Source: Pseudomonas poae
GTDB lineage: Bacteria > Pseudomonadota > Gammaproteobacteria > Pseudomonadales > Pseudomonadaceae
Length of the DNA stretch: 64,000 nucleotides
Direction: 5' to 3'
Assembly: GCA_028869255.1 (NCBI GenBank)
Contig: CP110972.1
Location: 3,725,001-3,789,000, forward strand
Shown here: piece by piece, positions 41,987 through 51,649 of the stretch
Position numbering within the stretch: position 1 is the stretch's first letter
How the letters are laid out: each line of letters opens with the position of its first letter
Position numbers and translations under genes: made by a program
The notes under the pieces: model-generated
Databases searched by the model: none
What the model saw: only the letters and a program-made list of their open reading frames with translations
What the model was told of the DNA's origin: nothing

Positions 41987-42889
41987 ATGCACATTAATAA
42001 TCCGCGCCTTGACACGATCCAATTTCCTGGCAGTCCGTCCGCCGCCGCGAGTGCAGCACAACAAGCACCGGCTTCGGCCAAGGGCGTAGAGGCAAACACG
42101 CAAGTGCCGTCACCGAGTGGCAGGCCCTTGGGGGATAGGCGTACTGAGCTTGAGATCGAATACGACAATCCTATTCTCAACTCTGGCCCATTGTGGTTGA
42201 GCAACCCTTTCCCACCCGGAGGGAGCGCGAGCCGGGGCGAACTGCTTGATGACCTCAAGCGCCATGTTGGCGACTTCTCCCTCTCTAATCGAGACCTTGA
42301 ATCCCGGGCCGACGCCATGTTCAACCTGGTTCAGGTCTTGAAGCATATTGACGCTGAACCCAACCAACGAGGCGACGGGCAACTGTCCGATGTTTCCACA
42401 GCCGGACAGCCTTCAGAACAAGACCGCGTGCGCGAATTTGCCGCCAAGGGTTATGGCGTTCTCAAGCCCCTGGATCAGGCCCCAACGCAGAACCCCGTCC
42501 CCACCGCCCATGCCGGGCTGGCACCTGGCGACAACCGTAGCCTTGAGCAAATTACCGCCAACCCTCTGTTCAAGGCGTTCGACGCACCCACCCCCAGCTC
42601 AGTGCTGAAGGACTTCCAGAAAGTACTCGGCGGGGATTGGAACAATCCCAAATTCCCCGAACACATTCGCAGGCATATCGCCGCAGATGCCGAGCGCGTT
42701 CTTCAATACATCGACAAGTCGGTGGGTGATGAACCCAAACGCAATAATGGAGTGGTCGAAGGCACTTTCCATAGTACGTATAAATTACTGGGCGAAACGT
42801 TGAGTCCAGAGGACTTTACCCTCGATAACTCCCCGGCCAGGAAGCTTGTGGAATTCAGCCAACAAGGCTATCGCGCACTAAGCAACTGA
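41987..42889 (+). CDS. Candidate type III secretion effector, unknown family
   Basis: 300 residues, not recognised. The N-terminus MHINNPRLDTIQFPGSPSAA and the next 30 residues are rich in Ser, Ala, Gln and Pro, as in type III signals; residue 9 is acidic, a mild deviation. No signal peptide or membrane helix. Two diverged copies of a helical segment are visible: about 72-159 (SNPF, LLDDLKRHVGDF, ADAMFNLVQVLKHID, REFAAKGYGVL) and 192-297 (ANPLF, VLKDFQKVLGGDW, ADAERVLQYIDKSV, VEFSQQGYRAL). The ATG at 41987 has AAGG eight bases upstream; in-frame ATGs at 41927 and 41960 lack a good site. Expression from the hrp box is inferred. Confidence 0.7.
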   Translation: MHINNPRLDTIQFPGSPSAAASAAQQAPASAKGVEANTQVPSPSGRPLGDRRTELEIEYDNPILNSGPLWLSNPFPPGGSASRGELLDDLKRHVGDFSLSNRDLESRADAMFNLVQVLKHIDAEPNQRGDGQLSDVSTAGQPSEQDRVREFAAKGYGVLKPLDQAPTQNPVPTAHAGLAPGDNRSLEQITANPLFKAFDAPTPSSVLKDFQKVLGGDWNNPKFPEHIRRHIAADAERVLQYIDKSVGDEPKRNNGVVEGTFHSTYKLLGETLSPEDFTLDNSPARKLVEFSQQGYRALSN

Positions 42890-43044
42890 CGCTGATCGCT
42901 GCAGCGCGTAGCAGAGTACGCGCTGTAGCCCTTGCGCAAGCGGCTGGCGACCTCGCCACGCCACGCCGGCAGGTTTCTTGAGCGCTGCGCAGAGCCGGTG
43001 CTACCATGCGCAACCGCCTGTCCTGGCAAGGAATCTTCTGGTTT

Positions 43045-43650
43045 ATGAGCACCATTCGCGAGCGCAACAAAGAAAAGATCCTGCGGGCGGCGAGCGAGGA
43101 GTTTGCCGACAAGGGCTTTGCCGCGACCAAAACCAGCGACATCGCCGCCAAGGCCGGGCTGCCCAAGCCCAATGTCTATTACTACTTCAAGTCCAAGGAC
43201 AACCTCTACCGCGAGGTGCTCGAAAGCATTATCGAGCCGATCCTGGCCGCCTCCACGCCGTTCAACCCCGAGGGTGAGCCGGCGGTGGTGCTGAGCAACT
43301 ACATCCGCTCGAAAATCCGCATCTCCCGCGACCTGCCGTTTGCTTCCAAGGTATTTGCCAGCGAAATCATGCACGGCGCGCCGCACCTGAGCCGCGAGCA
43401 GGTCGAACAGCTCAACGCCCAGGCCAAGCACAATATCGACTGCATCCAGAGCTGGGTAGATCGCCACCTGATCGCAGCCATTGACCCTCACCATTTGATG
43501 TTCAGCATCTGGGCGGCGACCCAGACCTATGCGGATTTCGACTGGCAGATTTCCGCAGTGACCGGCAAGGACACGCTGGATGAAGCGGATTATGAGGCGG
43601 CGGCGCAGACGATTATTCGGTTGGTGCTCAAGGGGTGTGAGGTAGGCTGA
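43045..43650 (+). CDS. TetR-family transcriptional regulator (RutR-like)
   Basis: 201 residues. The N-terminal helix-turn-helix covers about residues 8-50 (KILRAASEEFADKGF, TSDIAAKAGLPKPNVYYYFKSKDNLY). The C-terminal ligand domain (VLESIIEPILAASTPFNP, FASEIMHGAPHL) is of the RutR/YcdC type, whose E. coli member senses uracil and thymine. The ATG at 43045 is used, with AAGGAA 11 bases before it; an ATG at 43006 lacks a site. No target operon is adjacent, so its regulon is unknown. Confidence 0.88.
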   Translation: MSTIRERNKEKILRAASEEFADKGFAATKTSDIAAKAGLPKPNVYYYFKSKDNLYREVLESIIEPILAASTPFNPEGEPAVVLSNYIRSKIRISRDLPFASKVFASEIMHGAPHLSREQVEQLNAQAKHNIDCIQSWVDRHLIAAIDPHHLMFSIWAATQTYADFDWQISAVTGKDTLDEADYEAAAQTIIRLVLKGCEVG

Positions 43651-43665
43651 TGGATCGTGGAGCGG

Positions 43666-43760
43666 CCATCGCCGGCAAGCCAGCTCCCACACTGTCCTGC
43701 GTTGTACACAATATGAATTAACATCCCAAATCCCCTGTGGGAGCGGGCTTGCCCGCGATA
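43666..43760. repeat. Mixed REP pair upstream of the RAYT gene
   Basis: The left half (GCCATCGCCGGCAAGCCAGCTCCCAC, 43665-43690) is of the GCTGGC type. The right half (GTGGGAGCGGGCTTGCCCGCGAT, 43737-43759) is of the GCGGGCTTGCCCGC type. They probably derive from different REP families. Confidence 0.75.
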
Positions 43761-43855
43761 GAGCCTAGCCAGACACATCCTGCCAAAAGCCTGCCGATCA
43801 GTATCAAGTTCCCCGATCTAGCCTCTCAGAACACAATCTCTAGAGAGGCCATGGA

Positions 43856-44314
43856 ATGCCTGATCTGCCCGCTTCAAAGCGTCTGCGCATCGGACGCTAT
43901 GACGAACCCAACCGCATCTACCTACTCACAACCAACACCCTTGATCGCGAACCTGTTTTCCAGGATTTCAGGCTAGGCCGACTGGTTGTCCAGCAATTCA
44001 GAAACGCCCAGAACCAAGGCCTGGCGACATCCTTGGCCTGGGTGGTCATGCCTGATCACTTCCACTGGCTTATCTCATTGGAAAAGGGCTCCCTTTGCGA
44101 TCTGATGCGCCAGGTAAAATCCAAAAGTACTCGAATCATCAATGGCGTCGCTGGTCGCCAGGGCCGTCTCTGGCAATCTGGATTTCACGATCATGCCGTG
44201 CGCCGAGAGGAAAGCCTGGAAGGTATCGCCCGCTACATTGTGGCCAACCCATTGAGAGCGGGCCTGGTGAAGAAGTTTGGCGACTACCCCTTATGGGACG
44301 CGATCTGGCTTTGA
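43856..44314 (+). CDS. REP-associated tyrosine transposase (RAYT)
   Basis: 152-residue single-copy Y1-type HUH nuclease related to IS200/IS605 TnpA. The metal-binding HUH motif is His68-Phe-His70 in VVMPDHFHWLI. The catalytic tyrosine is expected at Tyr127 in GIARYIVANPLRAGLV, and WQSGFHDHAVR is the conserved RAYT core. RAYTs nick REP hairpins and are thought to mobilise REPINs without flanking insertion-sequence ends. Here matching GCGGGCTTGCCCGC-type REPs lie about 95 bases upstream and 20 bases downstream, suggesting the cognate family. Confidence 0.92.
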   Translation: MPDLPASKRLRIGRYDEPNRIYLLTTNTLDREPVFQDFRLGRLVVQQFRNAQNQGLATSLAWVVMPDHFHWLISLEKGSLCDLMRQVKSKSTRIINGVAGRQGRLWQSGFHDHAVRREESLEGIARYIVANPLRAGLVKKFGDYPLWDAIWL

Positions 44315-44332
44315 CTGTATACCGAGTCACCC

Positions 44333-44400
44333 CCATCGCGGGCAAGCCCGCTCCCACACTTTGAATGCATTCCAAGTGTGGGAGCGGGCTTGCCCGCGAA
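44333..44400. repeat. REP doublet (GCGGGCTTGCCCGCGA type) downstream of RAYT
   Basis: ATCGCGGGCAAGCCCGCTCCCAC is facing GTGGGAGCGGGCTTGCCCGCGA only about 22 bases apart, a compact REPIN immediately after the transposase stop. Confidence 0.92.
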
Positions 44401-44424
44401 GGGGACAGACCCGTCACCCAAAAA

Positions 44425-44865
44425 TCAAGCCGACACCCCCGCATCCGCCAACAACCCCACCCCCTCGATCGCCGTGATCGCGCACTGCTCATCGATATCC
44501 GATGTATCCCCGCTGATCCCGATCGCTCCCAGTACCACCCCGCCCTGATCCCGAATCAACACCCCACCCGGCGCCGGTACCACGCTGCCCTGGCCCAGGC
44601 TGTTCAACGCGGCGATAAACGCCGGGCGCTGTTGCGCGTCCAGTGCCAGCAAGCGTGAGCCTTTGCCCAGGGCGATGGCGCCCCAGGCCTTGCCGATGGC
44701 GATTTGCGGGCGCAGCAGGCTGGCGCCGTCTTCGCGTTGCAGGGTGATCAAGTGACCACCGCTGTCGAGCACCGCGATGGTCAGCGGCGCAGCAGAAATC
44801 GTGCGGCCTGCGGTGAGGGCCTGACTGGCCAGTTGGGTGGCGAGTTTCAAGGTTAAAGCGCTCAT
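44425..44865 (-). CDS. GlcG/HbpS-family protein
   Basis: 146-residue cytosolic protein of the DUF336 (GlcG/HbpS) family, often linked to glycolate and glyoxylate genes. PLTIAVLDSGGHLITLQREDGAS and GKAWGAIALG are the family signatures, and APGGVLIRDQGGVVLGAIGISGD the second. Relatives bind heme or cobalamin-like ligands; the role here is unknown. It is divergent from gcl across a 256-base region with two TTGTATACAA palindromes, suggesting joint control with the glyoxylate operon. Confidence 0.88.
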   Translation of the reverse strand: MSALTLKLATQLASQALTAGRTISAAPLTIAVLDSGGHLITLQREDGASLLRPQIAIGKAWGAIALGKGSRLLALDAQQRPAFIAALNSLGQGSVVPAPGGVLIRDQGGVVLGAIGISGDTSDIDEQCAITAIEGVGLLADAGVSA

Positions 44866-44956
44866 GGTGCCGTCCTTCTTTTGTTATCGGGAATGCGATG
44901 GAGGTCTGCTGGATCAGATGCTCGATTAAACAAATAGAACACAATGACATTTGTTT

Positions 44957-44966
44957 TTGTATACAA
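44957..44966. promoter_or_regulatory. TTGTATACAA palindrome, possible regulator site (1)
   Basis: Perfect 10-bp palindrome in the divergent region, nearer the GlcG-like gene. An identical second copy is at 45085-45094. GntR (FCD-type) regulators commonly bind such T/A-rich palindromes. Confidence 0.5.
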
Positions 44967-45084
44967 TATTTTCAAACAAACGCTCCATATGTCGTAAAAA
45001 GCTGTTCCGACGAACGCAATGGCCAGCGAATAAAATGGATTGACCTGCGCCGCTCGCCGTGAATACACTTTGAACAGAAACCAC

Positions 45085-45094
45085 TTGTATACAA
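45085..45094. promoter_or_regulatory. TTGTATACAA palindrome, possible regulator site (2)
   Basis: Second exact copy, 28 bases before the gcl start and thus placed to block transcription or initiation. Confidence 0.5.
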
Positions 45095-45121
45095 TTACAA
45101 AACGCAAGAGGCACCAAAATC

Positions 45122-46897
<1,776 letters not shown>

Positions 46898-46907
46898 GGA
46901 GAGCCCT

Positions 46908-47690
46908 ATGCCGCGCTTCGCCGCCAACCTGTCCATGCTGTTTACCGAGCAGGACTTTCTCGCCCGCTTCAAAGCCGCCGCCGACGCCGGTTTCGAAGGC
47001 GTTGAGTACCTGTTCCCGTATGAATTCAGCTCGGCCGAGATCAAGGCGCAGTTGGACGCCAACGGCCTGACCCAAGTGCTGTTCAACCTGCCGGCCGGTG
47101 ACTGGGCCAAGGGCGAACGCGGCCTGGCGTGCCACCCGGAGCGGGTCGAGGAGTTCCGCGCCGGGGTCAAGCTGGCCATCGCCTATGCCCAAGTACTGGG
47201 CAATACGCAGATCAACTGCCTGGCGGGGATTCGTCCCGCCGGTGTGGATGACGCAACGCTGGAAAAAACCTTTGTCGCCAACCTCAAATACGCCGCCGAC
47301 AAGCTGCAAGCGGCGGGCATCAAGCTGGTGATGGAAATGATCAACACCCGCGACATCCCGGGCTTCTACCTGAACAACACCGCCCAGGCCCTGTCGATTC
47401 GCGAGCAGGTGGGCAGCGCCAACCTGTTCCTGCAATACGACATCTATCACATGCAAATCATGGAAGGCGACCTGGCCCGCACCATGGCCGCGCACCTGGA
47501 CGAAATCAACCACATCCAGCTCGCCGACAACCCCGGGCGCAACGAACCCGGCACCGGCGAGATCAACTACCGCTTCCTGTTCGAACATCTGGACCGCATC
47601 GGTTACCAGGGTTGGGTCGGCTGCGAGTACAAGCCGCTGACCACTACCGAAGCGGGTCTGGGCTGGCTCAAAACCCACAACGCGATCTAA
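46908..47690 (+). CDS. hyi: Hydroxypyruvate isomerase
   Basis: 260-residue TIM-barrel enzyme interconverting tartronate semialdehyde and hydroxypyruvate. It begins MPRFAANLSMLFTE. The metal and catalytic glutamates are in KLVMEMINTRDIPG and CEYKPL, with NLFLQYDIYHMQIMEGD and HIQLADNPGRNEPGTGEINY between. The start has AAGGAGAGCCCT upstream. It is 10 bases after gcl. Confidence 0.96.
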   Translation: MPRFAANLSMLFTEQDFLARFKAAADAGFEGVEYLFPYEFSSAEIKAQLDANGLTQVLFNLPAGDWAKGERGLACHPERVEEFRAGVKLAIAYAQVLGNTQINCLAGIRPAGVDDATLEKTFVANLKYAADKLQAAGIKLVMEMINTRDIPGFYLNNTAQALSIREQVGSANLFLQYDIYHMQIMEGDLARTMAAHLDEINHIQLADNPGRNEPGTGEINYRFLFEHLDRIGYQGWVGCEYKPLTTTEAGLGWLKTHNAI

Positions 47691-47710
47691 CCGACACACC
47701 ACAGAACAAT

Positions 47711-47795
47711 GTGGGAGCTGGCTTGCCTGCGATGCAGACACCGCGGTGTGTCAGGCATGACCAGTTGATGCCATCGCAGGCAAGCCAGCTCCCAC
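47711..47795. repeat. REP doublet (GCTGGCTTGCCTGCGAT type) inside the gcl operon
   Basis: GTGGGAGCTGGCTTGCCTGCGAT is facing ATCGCAGGCAAGCCAGCTCCCAC, in the hyi-glxR gap. A hairpin here could modulate read-through or mRNA decay between cistrons. Confidence 0.9.
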
Positions 47796-47854
47796 CGTAG
47801 ATTTCCTGTGTTGGCAGACTGGCCTGCCCATCGAATAAAAAGAGGATTTTAATC

Positions 47855-48745
47855 ATGGCTAAAATCGGATTTATCGGCACCGGCATCATGGGCCAACCCA
47901 TGGCCGCCAACCTGCAGAAAGCCGGTCATCAACTGTTTCTTTCCGAACACCACGGCAAGGCGCCTGCCGAGCTGATCAGCGCCGGTGCCGTGGCCCTGGC
48001 CAACCCGCAGCAAGTGGCGCAGGAAGCCGAGTTCATTATCGTGATGGTGCCCGACACCCCACAGGTCGATGACGTGCTGTTCCGCGCCGACGGTGTCGCT
48101 GCCGGTTTGTCGCCGAACAAAGTGGTGATCGACATGAGTTCGATCTCCCCCACCGCGACGAAGGCCTTTGCCGCGAAGATCAACCAGACCGGCGCGCAGT
48201 ACCTGGATGCGCCGGTGTCCGGCGGTGAAGTCGGCGCCAAGGCCGGCAGCCTGAGCATCATGGTCGGTGGCCAGCCGCAGACTTTCGAACGCGCCTTGCC
48301 GTTGTTCCAGAGCATGGGCAAGAACATCACCCTGGTCGGCGGCAACGGCGACGGCCAGACCGCCAAGGTAGCCAACCAGATCATCGTCGCGCTGAACATC
48401 CAGGCAGTGGCTGAAGCGCTGCTGTTCGCCTCGAAAAACGGCGCCGACCCGGCCAAGGTGCGTGAAGCCCTGATGGGCGGCTTTGCGTCGTCGAAAATCC
48501 TGGAAGTGCATGGCGAACGGATGATCAAGGGCACCTTCGATCCGGGCTTCCGTATCAACCTGCACCAGAAGGACCTGAACCTGGCACTGGCCGGCGCCAA
48601 GGAACTGGGGATCAACCTGCCGAACACGGCCGGCACCCAACAGGTGTTCAGCACTTGCAAGGCGATTGGCGGCGGCAACTGGGACCACTCGGCACTGATC
48701 AAGGGACTGGAGCATATGGCGAACTTTTCGATTCGCGATAAATAA
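47855..48745 (+). CDS. glxR: 2-hydroxy-3-oxopropionate (tartronate semialdehyde) reductase
   Basis: 296-residue beta-hydroxyacid dehydrogenase giving D-glycerate. The Rossmann motif GFIGTGIMGQPMAANL is at residues 5-20, the substrate motif DAPVSGGEVGAKAGSLS follows, and the catalytic Lys is in GGNGDGQTAKVANQI. The ribosome site AGAGGATTTTAATC precedes the ATG. It is third in the glyoxylate operon. Confidence 0.96.
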   Translation: MAKIGFIGTGIMGQPMAANLQKAGHQLFLSEHHGKAPAELISAGAVALANPQQVAQEAEFIIVMVPDTPQVDDVLFRADGVAAGLSPNKVVIDMSSISPTATKAFAAKINQTGAQYLDAPVSGGEVGAKAGSLSIMVGGQPQTFERALPLFQSMGKNITLVGGNGDGQTAKVANQIIVALNIQAVAEALLFASKNGADPAKVREALMGGFASSKILEVHGERMIKGTFDPGFRINLHQKDLNLALAGAKELGINLPNTAGTQQVFSTCKAIGGGNWDHSALIKGLEHMANFSIRDK

Positions 48746-48770
48746 GCCTTCACTTGAAATGCGATCCAGT

Positions 48771-48798
48771 GTGGGAGCTGGCTTGCCTGCTCCCACCT
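48771..48798. repeat. Collapsed REP hairpin
   Basis: GTGGGAGCTGGCTTGCCTGC directly joined to TCCCAC, a shortened REP with the two ends fused into one hairpin, between glxR and the glycerate kinase gene. Confidence 0.75.
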
Positions 48799-48854
48799 TT
48801 TGACCTGGTTCCAAGTCACACACCTAATAACAAGAATCCTCCGGGAGCCCGCTT

Positions 48855-50135
48855 ATGTCGGTCGATCCGCAACACCTGCTTCGCGAGCTGTTTGCCGCAG
48901 CCATCGACGCTGCCCACCCCCGGCAAGTCCTTGAACCTTATCTGCCCACCGACCGCAGCGGCCGAGTGATCGTGATCGGAGCGGGCAAAGCCGCAGCCGC
49001 CATGGCGCTCGTGGTCGAGAACTGCTGGCAGGGCGACATTTCGGGCCTGGTGGTGACCCGCTACGGCCATGGCGCGCCGTGCAAAAAAATCGAAGTGGTC
49101 GAAGCCGCCCACCCGGTGCCCGATGCGGCGGGCCTCGCCGTGGCCCAGCGCGTGCTGGCGTTGATCAGCAACCTTGGCGAAGACGACCGCGTGATTTTCC
49201 TGCTGTCCGGCGGCGGTTCGGCCTTGCTGGCCCTGCCCGCCGAGGGCATCAGCCTGGCCGACAAGCAAGCGATCAACAAAGCCCTGCTCAAATCCGGCGC
49301 GACCATTGGCGAGATGAACTGCGTGCGCAAGCACCTCTCGGCGATCAAGGGCGGTAGGCTGGCCAAGGCTGCATGGCCGGCGACGGTCTACACCTACGCA
49401 ATCTCCGATGTGCCGGGCGACCAGGCCAGCGTGATCGCCTCCGGCCCCACGGTCGGCGACCCCAGCACCTCGCAGCAAGCCCTGGCGATTCTCAAGCGTT
49501 ACGGCATTGAGGCCCCGGCCTCCGTGCGTAGCTGGTTGCAGAACCCCGCCTCGGAAACCATCAAGCCCGGCGACCCGGTGCTCGCCCGCAGCCACTTCCA
49601 ACTGATCGCCCGCCCGCAGCAGTCGCTGGAAGCGGTGGCGGTAAAAGTGCGCCAGGCCGGGTTCAGCCCGCTGATCCTCGGCGACCTGGAAGGCGAAGCC
49701 CGGGACGTGGCCAAGGTGCACGCCGGCATTGCGCGGCAAATTGTGCAGCATGGCCAGCCGCTGGCCGCGCCGTGCGTGATCCTCTCCGGCGGTGAAACCA
49801 CCGTCACCGTACGCGGCAATGGCCGTGGCGGGCGCAACGCCGAATTCCTGCTGAGCCTGACCGACAGCCTCAAAGGCCTGCCCGGCGTGTATGCGCTGGC
49901 CGGCGACACCGATGGCATCGACGGCTCCGAGGACAACGCCGGCGCGATCATGACGCCCTGCAGCCATGCCCGCGCCGAAGCCCTGGGCCTATCGGCCAGC
50001 GATGAGTTGGATAACAACAATGGCTACGGCTATTTCGCCGCCCTCGACGGGTTGATCGTCACCGAGCCAACGCGCACCAACGTCAACGACTTCCGCGCCA
50101 TTCTGATCCTTGAGACTGCCAAACATGACGCCTGA
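48855..50135 (+). CDS. ttuD: Glycerate kinase (MOFRL/GckA type)
   Basis: 426 residues of the DUF4147 plus MOFRL glycerate kinase class, phosphorylating glycerate to 2-phosphoglycerate. The N-terminal Rossmann-like GAGKAAAAMA and VIFLLSGGGSALLALPAEG are present; the C-terminal MOFRL domain has GGETTVTVRGNGRGGRNAEF and ALAGDTDGIDGSEDNAGA. It overlaps the pyruvate kinase start by 11 bases. It has been named hydroxypyruvate reductase in older annotation; the kinase call fits the pathway order better. Confidence 0.9.
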   Translation: MSVDPQHLLRELFAAAIDAAHPRQVLEPYLPTDRSGRVIVIGAGKAAAAMALVVENCWQGDISGLVVTRYGHGAPCKKIEVVEAAHPVPDAAGLAVAQRVLALISNLGEDDRVIFLLSGGGSALLALPAEGISLADKQAINKALLKSGATIGEMNCVRKHLSAIKGGRLAKAAWPATVYTYAISDVPGDQASVIASGPTVGDPSTSQQALAILKRYGIEAPASVRSWLQNPASETIKPGDPVLARSHFQLIARPQQSLEAVAVKVRQAGFSPLILGDLEGEARDVAKVHAGIARQIVQHGQPLAAPCVILSGGETTVTVRGNGRGGRNAEFLLSLTDSLKGLPGVYALAGDTDGIDGSEDNAGAIMTPCSHARAEALGLSASDELDNNNGYGYFAALDGLIVTEPTRTNVNDFRAILILETAKHDA

Positions 50136-51540
50136 CAAAAAGGTCAAAATCCTCGCCACCCTGGGCCCGGCCACCGACGGCATCGATGACATCCGCGAGC
50201 TGGTGGAAGCCGGCGTGAATATTTTCCGCCTCAACTTCAGCCACGGCGAGCACGCCGATCACGCCCAGCGCTACCAGTGGATTCGCCAAGTGGAACGCCA
50301 GCTGAATTACCCGCTGGGTATCCTGATGGACCTGCAGGGGCCGAAGTTGCGGGTCGGGTGCTTTGCCGAGGGCAAGGTGCAACTGGTGCGTGGCCAGGCC
50401 CTGCGCCTGGACCTGGACCCGACGCCCGGTGATCAATGCCGGGTCAACCTGCCCCACCCGGAAATCATCGCGGCGCTGGAGCCCGGCATGGACCTGCTGC
50501 TGGATGACGGCAAGCTGCGCCTGCGGGTGATCACCAAACATGCCGACGCTATCGACACCACCGTGCTGAATGGCGGCGAATTATCCGACCGCAAAGGCGT
50601 GAACGTCCCACAAGCCTTGCTGGAACTCAGCCCATTGACCGCCAAGGATCGCCGCGACTTGAGCTTCGGCCTGGAACTGGGCGTGGACTGGGTGGCGCTG
50701 TCGTTTGTGCAGCGCCCGGAAGATATCCGCGAGGCCCGCGAGTTGATCGGCGACAAGGCCTTCCTGATGGCCAAGATCGAGAAGCCGTCCGCCGTGCAAC
50801 GCCTGCGGGAAATCGCCGAACTGAGCGACGCAATCATGGTGGCCAGAGGCGACCTGGGCGTCGAAGTGCCTGCCGAGAGCGTGCCGCAAATCCAGAAAGA
50901 CATCATCAGCACCTGCCGCCAGCTGGGTAAACCGGTGGTGGTGGCCACGCAGATGCTCGAATCCATGCGTTTCTCCCCGGCGCCGACCCGTGCTGAAGTC
51001 ACCGATGTAGCCAACGCCGTGGCCGAAGGCGCAGACGCGGTGATGCTGTCGGCGGAAACCGCGTCGGGCGAGTACCCGCTGGAAGCCGTGCAGATGATGA
51101 GCAAGATCATCCGCCAGGTGGAAAACGGCCCGGACTACCAGGCCCAACTGGATGTGAGCCGGCCCAAGGCGGATGCCACGGTGTCGGACGCCATCAGCTG
51201 CGCGATCCGCCGCATCAGCAGCATCCTGCCGGTGGCGGTGCTGGTGAACTACAGCGAGTCCGGCAGCTCGAGCCTGCGCGCAGCGCGGGAACGGCCGGTG
51301 GCGCCGATCCTCAACCTCACGCCGAACCTGTCCACGGCGCGGCGTTTGAGCGTGGCGTGGGGCGTGCACTCGGTGGTCAACGATCGGCTGCGCCAGGTAG
51401 ATGAGGTGTGTTCCACCGCGCTGGAAATCGCCCAGGCGCAGGGCATGGCGCAGCGCGGGGATACTTTGGTGATTACTGCGGGGGTGCCGTTCGGGCAGCC
51501 GGGTTCGACCAATTCCTTGCGTATCGAGACGTTGATCTAG
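50125..51540 (+). CDS. pykF: Pyruvate kinase
   Basis: 471-residue glycolytic enzyme transferring phosphate from phosphoenolpyruvate to ADP. It begins MTPDKKVKILATLGPATDG; NIFRLNFSHGEH is the ATP/PEP region, FLMAKIEKPSAVQ carries the catalytic Lys, and VARGDLGVEVP and VATQMLESM are classic. It closes the pathway glyoxylate to pyruvate, since the upstream kinase yields 2-phosphoglycerate. The order matches PA1502-PA1498. The ATG at 50125 lies inside the upstream gene. Confidence 0.96.
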   Translation: MTPDKKVKILATLGPATDGIDDIRELVEAGVNIFRLNFSHGEHADHAQRYQWIRQVERQLNYPLGILMDLQGPKLRVGCFAEGKVQLVRGQALRLDLDPTPGDQCRVNLPHPEIIAALEPGMDLLLDDGKLRLRVITKHADAIDTTVLNGGELSDRKGVNVPQALLELSPLTAKDRRDLSFGLELGVDWVALSFVQRPEDIREARELIGDKAFLMAKIEKPSAVQRLREIAELSDAIMVARGDLGVEVPAESVPQIQKDIISTCRQLGKPVVVATQMLESMRFSPAPTRAEVTDVANAVAEGADAVMLSAETASGEYPLEAVQMMSKIIRQVENGPDYQAQLDVSRPKADATVSDAISCAIRRISSILPVAVLVNYSESGSSSLRAARERPVAPILNLTPNLSTARRLSVAWGVHSVVNDRLRQVDEVCSTALEIAQAQGMAQRGDTLVITAGVPFGQPGSTNSLRIETLI

Positions 51541-51555
51541 CGCCTGTAAGGGCCC

Positions 51556-51618
51556 CATCGCGAGCAAGCCCGGCTCCCACAACACCGTCAAATGTGGGAG
51601 CTGGCTTGACTGCGATTG
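51556..51618. repeat. REP pair after the pyruvate kinase gene
   Basis: ATCGCGAGCAAGCCCGGCTCCCAC is facing GTGGGAGCTGGCTTGACTGCGATT; the halves are diverged and of different flavours. Confidence 0.75.
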
Positions 51619-51649
51619 GGGGCGACTCGGTCTCACTGACTAAACCACC

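Noticed and set aside
42868..43692. 274-codon minus-strand frame over the TetR gene
   Set aside because: Antisense to a clear TetR regulator and running into REP sequence; no domain.
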